Shown: piece by piece, positions 5,881-11,040 of the stretch | How the letters are laid out: the number at the start of each line of letters is the position of its first letter | Numbering within the stretch: position 1 is the first letter of the stretch | NCBI GenBank assembly: GCA_026770585.1 | Contig: MU647269.1 | Span: 11,200 to 22,386 of the forward strand | Origin: Baffinella frigidus | Lineage: Eukaryota; Cryptophyceae; Cryptomonadales; Baffinellaceae | Direction: 5' to 3' | DNA length: 11,187 nucleotides | Position numbers and translations under genes: made by a program | Notes under the pieces: model-generated | What the model was told of the DNA's origin: nothing | Database searches by the model: none | What the model saw: only the letters and a program-made list of their open reading frames with translations

Positions 5881-5920
5881 ATTACTAGTAAGATCAAATT
5901 GTGTAGCAAGTCTCGTTGAC
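5881..5920 (-). mobile_element. Half copy of the constant-core palindrome family
   Basis: TTACTAGTAAGATCAAATTGTG and the CTCGTTG that follows resemble the spacer plus right inner arm of 1855-1982 (TTACTAGTAATATTAAAGCA, then TTGTGTAG and TCGTTGCC), with changes. No opposing arm is found, so it is a broken or solo arm. Confidence 0.6.
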
Positions 5921-5954
5921 AAAACCCCTTTCTAGAAATATTTATTTGAAATTA

Positions 5955-6113
5955 GGGTGTAGACGGTGTTCGCAGTGCTCCCACCGCACGACAAGCGGCA
6001 AAGCTGTCTCGAGGCTACGATATCATACACCACCCTGAATATAGCACGAAACGTGGTTTGAGAAATCCCAAGCCGCCCTCGCGCTGCTGCCAACGCCGTC
6101 TATATACTACACC
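5955..6113. mobile_element. Imperfect inverted-repeat element containing R8
   Basis: The left end GGTGTAGACGGTGTTCGCAG (from 5955) resembles the inverse of the right end (TGCCAACGCCGTCTATATAC, then TACACC, to 6113), with an 8-nt gap. Its left part (GTGTTCGCAGTGCTCCCACC, then GCACG) is a second copy of 5690-5735. The boundaries are approximate. Confidence 0.55.
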
Positions 6114-6330
6114 CCAACCCGAAACCCGAAAACTCTAAACCCGAAACCCGAAAACTCTCAACCCGAAACCCGAAAACTCTAAACACGAAACCCGAAAACT
6201 CTAAACACGAAACCCGAAACCCAAACCCGAAACGAAACCAACCCCCCAACCCTAAAACCCTAAAACCTAAACCGTAAAATCCTCAACGCTAACCCCCCTA
6301 AAACCTAAACCCTAAACCCCAACCCCGACG
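6112..6330. repeat. C-rich telomere-like array with a 22-bp higher-order unit
   Basis: CCCGAAACCCGAAAACTCTA-type units of 22 bp repeat about 4.8 times from about 6118 to 6225, with CACGAAA replacing CCCGAAA in the later ones. CCCTAAAACC and CCCTAAACCC degenerate units follow to about 6330. The ACTCT insertion makes a higher-order repeat out of 7-bp units. Confidence 0.88.
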
Positions 6331-6524
6331 AGACGAACCTTGATGGTGGCAGCGTGGTCGCCCCCTCCCGAGCTAGGCAGCGACACGAAGAGCACAGCTG
6401 CCGCGCGCACCCCTACCCAGTCGCCCTGCGCCGAAACCAACCGCCGGTCAGAGCGCGAGGGGGGGTTCTGCCCGCCTGCGGAATCCAAGCGCCCATGGCA
6501 CCGACGGGAACAAAGTCGATCACT
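6331..6524. other. GC-rich segment, possible exon on either strand
   Basis: This segment lies between the telomere-like array and the stop of the minus-strand ORF. On the plus strand an open frame ends ...APMAPTGTKSITSG at a donor-like TTCAG|GTGAAG (about 6529). On the minus strand the same DNA reads EVIDFVPVGAMGAWIPQ in another frame from the 6525-6881 ORF. Both look plausible as coding, and neither can be chosen without transcript data. Confidence 0.35.
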
Positions 6525-6881
6525 TCAGGTGAAGGGTGAGGAATGGCTGGGTGTTTGGGGTGGGTTAGGAGTGGCAGAGACCGCCAGGTCCGCGAGGAGC
6601 GCCGCGACGACCATCAGTTGCTTCAGCGAGTCCGCCGCGATTCGCAGAGTGACGACCGCGCGGGCAGCGCTGGACTGCTCCTCCGTCTCATCAGGCTTCT
6701 TTTCCTCCCGTCGACTGAGCGCAGCCTCGTACACCGTCTGCGCGAGCTTTGCAGCGGCGGGGCCCTCTGGGCGCCTCTGGGCGCCGACCGCGGCCTGCAG
6801 CCCGTCCTCCAGCGTACGGCTCAGCATGTCATTGATGATCGCGAGCTGCATGGGACTGTGCGACGGCATCTTCCGCGCCAT
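6525..6881 (-). CDS. Hypothetical alpha-helical protein, 118 aa
   Basis: I do not recognise this protein. It starts with MARKMPSHSPMQLAIIND and is rich in Ala, Glu, Leu and Arg. Residues 14-60 and 66-103 are predicted by eye to be mostly helical. They are separated by a charged stretch (about 56-70, SRREEKKPDETEEQ), and a short hydrophobic segment (MVVAALLADLAV) lies near residue 91-102. Third codon positions are strongly G/C up to about residue 102, as expected for a coding exon. After AVS the composition changes to a Pro/Thr/Ser tail (TPNPPQTPSHSSPFT), so the last part may be an intron or a divergent C-terminus. The ATG at 6881 is the first in frame and faces the plus-strand ORF at 6975. 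Opposite-strand frames of similar length are treated as shadows because their composition is less protein-like. Confidence 0.55.
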   Translation of the reverse strand: MARKMPSHSPMQLAIINDMLSRTLEDGLQAAVGAQRRPEGPAAAKLAQTVYEAALSRREEKKPDETEEQSSAARAVVTLRIAADSLKQLMVVAALLADLAVSATPNPPQTPSHSSPFT

Positions 6882-6974
6882 CCCTGAATCACCCCCTGCG
6901 CGCTCTCTCTCTTAAGGCTCTCTTTGCACTCTTTCGGCTCTCCCCTCCCTCTCCCCCCCCTCGACCCCCCTCAA
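6882..6974. promoter_or_regulatory. Possible bidirectional promoter interval
   Basis: 93 bp separate the minus-strand ATG (6881) and the plus-strand ATG (6975). The interval is strongly pyrimidine-rich on the plus strand (CTCTCTCTCTTAAGG, then CCCTCCCTCTCCCCCCC). There is no clear TATA box. Calling it a promoter is inference from the divergent layout only and depends on both ORFs being real. Confidence 0.3.
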
Positions 6975-7106
6975 ATGTCGTGGTACGAATCGGGCCGCGC
7001 CAAAGTGGAGCAAATTGAGGGTCTCTTTTTAGCCGTTTCCACCCTGCATCCGGTCGAATTCGAACAGAATGGCCTGGAACTTAACCAGCTCAAATCCAAC
7101 ATTTGA
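6975..7106 (+). CDS. Small hypothetical ORF, 43 aa
   Basis: The frame from the ATG at 6975 begins MSWYESGRAKVEQIEGLF and ends ...LNQLKSNI. It is polar, has a balanced amino-acid make-up and looks coding, but no family is recognised. An upstream in-frame ATG at 6924 would add a low-complexity Pro-rich leader and is less likely. On the opposite strand the same DNA gives ASNVGFELVKFQAILFEFDR, which also looks coding. This reading is part of a frame with its own ATG at about 7139 preceded by an acceptor-like TTACCCAG. The strand is therefore uncertain. It could be a complete micro-protein, a first exon, or part of a minus-strand exon. Confidence 0.35.
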   Translation: MSWYESGRAKVEQIEGLFLAVSTLHPVEFEQNGLELNQLKSNI

Positions 7107-7150
7107 GGCACCGTGCAGCGAACCTCGGGGATCCTGTTCCATCGCGCTGG

Positions 7151-7329
7151 GTAAGCCATGCGCCGTGGAGGGTCGGCGGGTGGCAGAGGAGGTGGTAGCG
7201 CGGTCTGCATGCTCCTCTGCTTCCTCGCGTGCCTGGGTTGCGAGGGCGGGCAGTCGGTGTCCAGACAATGCTGCGCCCTCTCCGCCCTCGCCACCCAGGC
7301 GCGCGATCCTGGGTGCTCTCTTTCGCAGC
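7151..7329 (+). other. Candidate intron containing an inverted repeat
   Basis: GG|GTAAGCC at about 7151 resembles a splice donor. GCTCTCTTTCGCAG ending at 7329 resembles an acceptor with a pyrimidine tract. Inside, CGCGTGCCTGGGTTGCGAGG (from 7226) is inversely repeated at 7282-7303 with few changes. If real, this intron removes the first 57 codons of the 7158 ORF and joins the DNA before 7151 to the segment from 7330. The alternative is that the ORF is read through from ATG 7158. Confidence 0.35.
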
Positions 7330-8135
7330 TGCAAACCAGCGCCGCGCTACGCTCGCTGCGCGGTGGAGGCTCGGAGGACGAAGAAGTGGTACCGCTGAGA
7401 ACCAAGTCTTCACTGCATTCGAAGCGCCATGCACGCTCTTTTCCGGCGGCGCTCATGCCTCTTTCGCTGGCTTGCCAGTCCATGGGGATCGATGGAGTAG
7501 AGGAGGGCGACCTGAAGGTGCTGCTGGACGACTGGCACACGGACCGATCGCCGCGCCGCATTCCTGAGGACTTCCCTACGCTGCACGCCGCCTTCGCGGG
7601 TGTCCAGCATGAGGACACGATTTCTGTTGAGTGGGGAGAGCACTGGAGCGGCGAGCTCGGCATTCGACAGCCGCTGCGCGTGCAAGGCGGCTGGACAGAA
7701 GGTAGCGGCTTCGCCGCCGAGGGCAGCGGCGGGCAGCCCCAGCTCGACGGGCAGCTGGTCATCGACACGACTGCTCAAGACAGCATCGTGATGGCGGACG
7801 ACGGCGGGGAAGCGTGGCGCGCGGGGTTCTCTCAGATCGACGTCTCGGTCGAGGCGACGCTTGTGGCTGACATCGTGTCGTGGGACTTCACGGGCAAGAT
7901 CTCGACCGTGCTTGTTCGCAGCTCCCGGTGGGCGTTCGACATGTGCGCCGTCCGCTCCCGCCACGGGGTCTCATTCCGCCACAGAACCCTGGAACCCCGT
8001 GATCCCGGAGAGAGAGAGAGAGAGGGAGAAAGAGAGAGAGGGAGAGAGAGAGAGGGGGGGGGAGAGAGAGAGGGAGGGAGAGAGAGGGAGAGGGAGGGAG
8101 GGAGGGGGAGGGGGAAGGGGAGGGCCTGGAGTTAA
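7158..8135 (+). CDS. Beta-helix (pectin-lyase-fold-like) protein, 5' part of a probable multi-exon gene
   Basis: The 325-codon frame has a hydrophobic Cys-rich stretch near residues 17-28 (CMLLCFLACLGC), compatible with a signal peptide if ATG 7158 is used. Residues 133-176 (RRIPEDFPTLHAAF, EDTISVEWGEHW, GIRQPLRVQGGW) match the typical entry of right-handed beta-helix/NosD-like repeats: a proline-rich start, a helix, D-T-I-x-V, then I-x-x-P-L-x-V-x-G. LDGQLVIDTT (196-205) and the segment to about 270 fit further rungs. Such folds usually bind or act on carbohydrate or form repeat scaffolds; no catalytic site can be assigned here. Codons in 7440-7980 are G/C-ended as in real exons. From residue 284 the frame enters a GA microsatellite, giving Arg/Glu/Gly repeats, so the true exon probably ends before about 8006. 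The start is uncertain because 7151-7329 may be an intron. Confidence 0.6.
   Translation: MRRGGSAGGRGGGSAVCMLLCFLACLGCEGGQSVSRQCCALSALATQARDPGCSLSQLQTSAALRSLRGGGSEDEEVVPLRTKSSLHSKRHARSFPAALMPLSLACQSMGIDGVEEGDLKVLLDDWHTDRSPRRIPEDFPTLHAAFAGVQHEDTISVEWGEHWSGELGIRQPLRVQGGWTEGSGFAAEGSGGQPQLDGQLVIDTTAQDSIVMADDGGEAWRAGFSQIDVSVEATLVADIVSWDFTGKISTVLVRSSRWAFDMCAVRSRHGVSFRHRTLEPRDPGEREREGERERGREREGGGEREGGREREREGGRGRGKGRAWS
7950..7986 (+). repeat. 37-bp direct repeat, copy 1
   Basis: GTCCGCTCCCGCCACGGGGT through CCGCCACAGAA is exactly repeated at 8157-8193. The two copies flank the GA microsatellite. Upstream similarity continues as GGTGGGCGT against GCTGGGCGT if 16 bp (about 7935-7950) are absent from copy 2. 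Copy 1 lies in the beta-helix frame. Confidence 0.9.
8007..8123. repeat. GA/GGGA microsatellite
   Basis: GAGAGA passes into GGGAGA and then GGGGAGGGG-type repeats. It lies at the 3' end of the beta-helix open frame, so Arg-Glu-Gly repeats are encoded if translated. It may equally be in an intron. Confidence 0.95.
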
Positions 8136-8156
8136 GACAGTTACCTACCGCTGGGC

Positions 8157-8193
8157 GTCCGCTCCCGCCACGGGGTCTCATTCCGCCACAGAA
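8157..8193 (+). repeat. 37-bp direct repeat, copy 2
   Basis: Exact copy of 7950-7986 at an offset of 207 bp. Here the frame is not continuous with the beta-helix ORF. The segment from 8194 to 8291 holds no gene; AATAAA at 8252-8257 could be a polyadenylation signal, with low confidence. Confidence 0.9.
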
Positions 8194-8282
8194 AGTTTTC
8201 TAAAGTTTGAACATTCTGTGTGGCCGATAAATTTCATCAACGGTGGCAATCAATAAATCGTGCTGAATCGAATCCCCTTGGT

Positions 8283-8423
8283 GGATGTCAGGTGGTCCTG
8301 TCGGCGGAGGGCACCGCGCACCTGCGGCTGCGGATGTGCGCTGTTGGGGGGATGGAAGACGTGGCGCGAAGGAAGGAGCTTATTGGATAGGTGTTCGATA
8401 AATTTATTGGATTCCTGACATCC
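8283..8423. repeat. Short inverted repeats enclosing exon fragment A
   Basis: GGATGTCAGG (8283-8292) and CCTGACATCC (8414-8423) are exact 10-bp inverses 141 bp apart. They bracket exon fragment A and its AT-rich tail. The left one overlaps the acceptor-like CAG|GTGG. It could be a small element that captured exon sequence, or chance pairing of exon-edge sequence. Confidence 0.45.
8292..8390 (+). pseudogene. Duplicated exon fragment A
   Basis: It is preceded by an acceptor-like GGATGTCAG. The frame reads VVLSAEGTAHLRLRMCAVGG, MEDVARRKEL, then IG and stop. It matches exon B (8558-8695) closely over the first 30 codons and diverges after GAGCT, where B continues DAELKELL. The unmatched tail (TATTGGATAG) begins AT-rich sequence. 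It is probably a truncated duplicate, though an alternative last exon cannot be excluded. It lies inside the 8283-8423 inverted-repeat interval. Confidence 0.6.
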
Positions 8424-8440
8424 GGTGTAAATCGTTGTCA

Positions 8441-8469
8441 GGTGGCGGAAGAAGTGGCGCGAAGGAAGG
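8441..8469 (+). pseudogene. Short exon fragment A'
   Basis: GTGGCGGAAGAAGTGGCGCG and the following AAGGAAG resemble the GMEDVARRK part of exons A and B, directly after GTTGTCAG. Most of the exon is missing. The preceding GGTGTAAATCGTTGTCAGG matches the sequence before exon B (8540-8558), so this looks like an internally deleted duplicate. Confidence 0.5.
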
Positions 8470-8554
8470 CGTAAATCGTTGTATTTACACAGGTGTAAAT
8501 CGTTGTATTTACACCGGTGTAAATCGCTGTATTTACACCGGTGTAAATCGTTGG
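8468..8554. repeat. Tandem array of 24-bp hairpin units
   Basis: Three full 24-bp units (8468-8491, 8492-8515, 8516-8539) are followed by a partial fourth (8540-8554). The consensus begins GGTGTAAATCGTTGTATTTA and ends CACC. Each full unit is a 9-bp stem (GGTGTAAAT/ATTTACACC) with a 6-nt loop; the first unit has two mismatched ends. The array sits immediately before exon B. Confidence 0.93.
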
Positions 8555-8557
8555 CAG

Positions 8558-8695
8558 GTGGCCCTCACCGCTGAGGGCACATCGCGGCTAAGGCTGCGGA
8601 TGTGCGCTGTCGGCGGGATGGAGGATGTGGCAAGAAGGAAGGAGCTGGATGCGGAGCTGAAGGAGCTGCTCTGCTCGGAGGTGGACACGCCGCAG
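8558..8695 (+). CDS. Exon B: internal exon, possible beta-helix rung
   Basis: This 46-codon phase-0 segment is preceded by an acceptor-like TTGGCAG and ends CCGCAG|GTAATG, a good donor. It reads VALTAEGTSRLRLRMCAVGG, then MEDVARRKELDAELKELLCS and EVDTPQ. The TSRLRLRMCAVG part resembles SSRWAFDMCAVR at residues 254-265 of the upstream beta-helix ORF. It is therefore inferred to be a downstream exon of the same gene, ending in a charged helix. A, A' and the 8862-9072 composite are partial copies. No family match is claimed for the helical part. Confidence 0.5.
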
Positions 8696-8790
8696 GTAAT
8701 GCATTTCGAAATTCATTTACCTTTAATTTCACGCGGCCACTCGAGGCTGGAAGAGGCGGTATTTTAAAAGTGGGGTTGTTGAATTTGTAC

Positions 8791-8855
8791 TAGTCGCGGG
8801 CGGGCTTGGTCACGTTACTGCTCGATATCGAGGAGTAACGTGACCAAACGCGACT
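8791..8855. mobile_element. Long palindrome centred on GATATC
   Basis: The arms TAGTCGCG... and ...CGCGACTA run from the edges to the centre at 8825/8826. The GGTCACGTTACTGCTCGAT segment pairs with ATCGAGGAGTAACGTGACC, with one mismatch. The left arm carries an extra 6 nt (GGCGGG region). The pyrimidine and TTG words at both outer edges (TTGTACTAG, CTATTTGTG) are similar in inverse. It lies between exon B and exon fragment D. Confidence 0.85.
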
Positions 8856-8861
8856 ATTTGT

Positions 8862-9072
8862 GTTGAAGGAGCTGCTGCAACGCGGGAGGGTTATTGCATT
8901 TGAAATACCCCAACGCATTTTTAAAAATTATTCCAGAATCATCCACTTTTGGAGATAATTCAATTGAAAAAAAATCTTTAGACAATAGATGGCTGGACCG
9001 GAGGAGTCCCTTATTTCAGCCATTTTCTCTTTAGCCCTCCCGGGTAGTGTGCTTGGAGGTTGACACGCCGCA
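8862..9072 (+). pseudogene. Exon copy split by a 166-bp insertion
   Basis: 8862-8879 (GTTGAAGGAGCTGCTGCA) matches the KELKELL-coding part of exon B. 9046-9072 (TGTGCTTGGAGGTTGACACG, then CCGCAG) matches its end. The flanking intron start GTGATGCATTTCGAAATTTA also matches 8696 onward. In exon B these parts are contiguous. Between them here lies a 166-bp segment with inverted ends. The copy is therefore broken and not expected to be functional. Confidence 0.6.
8880..9045. mobile_element. Inverted-repeat insertion inside an exon copy
   Basis: ACGCGGGAGGG (8880-8890) and CCCTCCCGGGT (9035-9045) are inverse with one mismatch. The interior is AT-rich (A-runs, AATTCAATTG) and unlike the exon on either side. 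It interrupts sequence that is continuous in exon B. No open frame of note and no clear target duplication. Confidence 0.6.
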
Positions 9073-9404
9073 GGTGATGCATTTCGAAATTTATTTATCT
9101 TTAATTTCACGTTGGTGCGGCCCAGCGCGCGAGAATCTCGTTCAGTCGCCGTATTCGTGACATGAACGGCGCAGAAGAAGACCACCCAGCACATTGGTGC
9201 TGAGCCTCGGAGGGGGGTTCGGGTTTAGTGTTCAGGGTTCAGGGTTTTGGGATTAGGGTTTAGGGATTAGGCTTTCAGAACATGAGGAGGTCCGAGGTTT
9301 GGCTGGGTCGTGGCTGAGGCGGGCGGCGGTGGAACAACACGCGAGGTTGATCCTGGCAGAGGCTGATTCTGGACCGCGAGGCTGAGGTTGGCGCGCGCCG
9401 GCTT
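9073..9404. other. Intron-like and telomere-like sequence
   Basis: 9073-9110 repeats the start of the intron after exon B. 9213-9275 is a degenerate G-rich telomere-like stretch (GGGTTTAGTG, AGGGTTTTGGGATTAGGG). From 9320 to 9400 a GC-rich word of the type GAGGCTGATTCTGG/GAGGTTGATCCTGG recurs about three times, and again at 9546-9560 and 9759-9773. No gene is supported. Confidence 0.55.
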
Positions 9405-9531
9405 CCACGCCAGAGTCCTTGGCAGGGGTCGCCAAAAGTTAATTCCTCCTAAGGGCAGTGGTTTTCAAAGGTCAAAGGTCCTAGATATCTCGGACTTGAA
9501 AAAATTAACCCCCACCTCCAATCTGGCGTGG
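9405..9531 (-). mobile_element. Terminal-inverted-repeat element, copy 2
   Basis: It is bounded by CCACGCCAGA (9405-9414) and TCTGGCGTGG (9522-9531). On the minus strand it follows the 1674-1807 element: CCACGCCAGATTGGAGG at the start, AAAACCACTGCCC and GGAGGAATTAACTTTTGGCG in the interior, and AGGACTCTGGCGTGG at the end. The middle (about 9465-9510) differs. Flanks are CTT and TAA; a TA-type target site is consistent but degraded. Confidence 0.82.
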
Positions 9532-9802
9532 TAAGCCTTAGCCTCGTGCGAGGATGATCCTGGCGCGCGTGGATGAGGCTGGGGCAAAGGACTACGCTAG
9601 ACCTGAGGGGAGGCAATCGCAAAAGCCAACTCCCCCTGGCGCAACGTCAACCTTTGCCAACTTCCCGGAATTTCCGGGATTCTGCCATTGAGTTGACTTT
9701 TGATTGACCACCATCACGTCTAAAGTGGAACGCGTGGCTGGTCCTGGAGGGTGGCGCGAGGCTGATTCTGGAATGCGCGGCAGGTCCGGGAGGACCACTA
9801 TC
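9532..9802. other. Intergenic sequence with small palindromes
   Basis: Recurrent GAGGMTGATYCTGGMRCGCG words continue from the preceding segment. CCCGGAATTTCCGGG (9664-9678) is a near-palindrome, bracketed by GTCAAC (9648-9653) and GTTGAC (9692-9697). A 68-codon minus frame here has no recognised domain. No gene is called. Confidence 0.5.
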
Positions 9803-9850
9803 TCAAGTCGCTCGAGATGCTTCAGGAGAACTCCTGCCAGGTGCCCTACC

Positions 9851-9945
9851 TCTCTCTCTCTCTCGCTATCGCGCGCTCTCTCTCGCTCTCTCTCGCTCTC
9901 TCTCTCTCCCTCTCTCTCTCTCTTGCGCTCCCTCTCTTTCTCTCG

Positions 9946-9979
<34 letters not shown>

Positions 9980-10106
9980 CGCTCCCTCTCTTTCTCTCGC
10001 TTTCTCGCTCTCTCTCTCCCTCGCTCTCTCTCTCTCTCTCCCTCTCGCGCGCGCGCGCTCTCTCTCTCTCTTGCTTCCAATCTCTCTCTCTCTCCTCCTC
10101 CCTCCC
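9851..10106. repeat. CT microsatellite
   Basis: CTCTCT with CGCT, TTGCGCTCCC and GCGCGCGC interruptions. The segment TTGCGCTCCCTCTCTTTCTC occurs twice (about 9922 and 9977), so a larger tandem duplication is superimposed. In satellite copy 3 the corresponding place is only CTCTCTCTCAGTCTG, and in copy 2 CTCTGTCTCAGTCTA, so this is a microsatellite expansion within the satellite unit. Confidence 0.95.
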
Positions 10107-10255
10107 TCTATTTGGGCTCGACGATTTGGTGAGCCCGGGCTCGTTCCCGCTCCAAAGTTGACGGGTTTGTACCGCAACCCCAGCATATCAACTTTAGACT
10201 AGTCTGCCGCAAGTCGCTCGAGATGCCCCAGAAGAACTCCTGCCAGGTGCCCTAC

Positions 10256-10591
10256 ACCTAATCCTCAATCCCTACTCCCTAATCCCTAATCCCTAATCCG
10301 AACCACGCTCAACCCTGAATCCGCTCAAACCACACAGCGGGCTACGCAGAGATTTTTGGTCAGATTATGCCCGAGTTTCCGTTACCTTATCCGTAGGAAC
10401 CCCCCTATGTCCCTACGGTTTGCCTACGGTAGTGTCCTATGTCTTATCTCGTGTGGGTTCAGAAATCCCTTCGAGGCCGCTGTGTGGCTCTCCACGCGAG
10501 GCCAGAAAAAGAGACTATTTAAAAACCGGGGGTCCTTTACAAGTCTGTCAGTGCGTAGTAATATTCATACACGTACGGGCTGGGTCATGTG
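10256..10591. other. Telomere-like fragment and an inverted-repeat element
   Basis: 10256-10300 is a degenerate C-rich stretch (TCCCTAA units). CCACACAGCGG (10330-10340) and CCGCTGTGTGG (10477-10487) are exact 11-bp inverses bounding a 158-bp MITE-like segment. 10412-10432 is a copy of the 21-bp word also present inverted at 1100-1120. TATTTAAAA at about 10516 is TATA-like, but no gene start follows convincingly. Confidence 0.55.
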
Positions 10592-10725
10592 GCCTACCTC
10601 TGTCTCAGTCTATGTGGGCTCGCCGATTTGGTGAGTCCGGGCTCTTTCCCGCTCCAAAGTTGCCGGATTTGTACCGTAACCCCAGCATGTCAACTTTAGA
10701 ACAGTCTTCCTGGAGTCGGTCGAGA

Positions 10726-10910
10726 TACTCCTGGCAGGAGTATATCTCGTTGGAGTTGGAGTTGCCAGGTGCGTCGGCTGCGTCCAATAAAGAAGAAGAA
10801 AGAAGAAGCTGCGTCCAAATAGACTGAGGCGCAGAACTAAGCCAAAACGTTGAAGGAGGAATCAGTTGGACGCGACTCGGTTCAAACCTTACACTAGATG
10901 GCTTTGCAGT
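10726..10910. other. Intergenic sequence between satellite modules
   Basis: CGAGATACTCCTG (10721-10733) and CAGGAGTATATCTCG (10735-10749) form a near-perfect hairpin in the diverged module 1. AATAAAGAAGAAGAAAGAAG at about 10786 is a short GAA tract containing AATAAA. No gene is supported. Confidence 0.55.
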
Positions 10911-11040
10911 CCTACCAGGTGACCTACCTCTCTCTCAGTCTGTTTGGGCGAAGCGATTTGATGAGCCCTGGCGGTTTTCTGCGAGAAAGTTGACGGGTTT
11001 GTACCGCAGCCCCAGCATGTCAACGTGAGGATAGTCGGTC

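Larger units (their letters stand above)
9803..11040 (+). repeat. Satellite-like tandem unit, about three copies
   Basis: Module 1 (CAAGTCGCTCGAGATGC... CTCCTGCCAGGTGCCCTAC) occurs at 9804-9850 and 10210-10255, with diverged forms near 10712-10770 and 10899-10930. Module 2 (TTTGGGCTCGACGATTTGGT through AAAGTTGACGGGTTTGTACC to GTCAACTTT) occurs at 10107-10200, 10612-10702 and 10940-11033. Spacing of module 2 is about 505 then 328 bp, so units vary in length. Each module 2 has inverted AAAGTTGAC/GTCAACTTT-type ends around its GTACCGYARCCCCAGCAT part. Confidence 0.8.

Noticed and set aside
6340-6915. Plus-strand 191-codon ORF opposite the helical minus ORF
   Set aside because: Ser/Ala/Arg-rich shadow composition; the minus frame has a better amino-acid balance and G/C third positions.
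6971-7768. Long minus-strand ORF (265 codons) opposite the beta-helix ORF
   Set aside because: Ser/Pro/Arg/Cys-rich and compositionally typical of the antisense of a GC-rich exon; the plus frame has the recognisable domain pattern. A shorter minus reading at 7029-7139 is kept as an alternative.
8468-8554. CRISPR-like array
   Set aside because: The 24-bp units are contiguous with no spacers, and the context is eukaryotic; it is a tandem palindromic repeat.
9704-10186. Ser/Leu-rich plus ORFs and Arg/Glu-rich minus ORF
   Set aside because: Direct products of the CT microsatellite.
10868-10880. tRNA B-box-like GGTTCAAACC
   Set aside because: No A-box or foldable cloverleaf could be found around it; similar words at about 649 and 8266 also lack tRNA structure.
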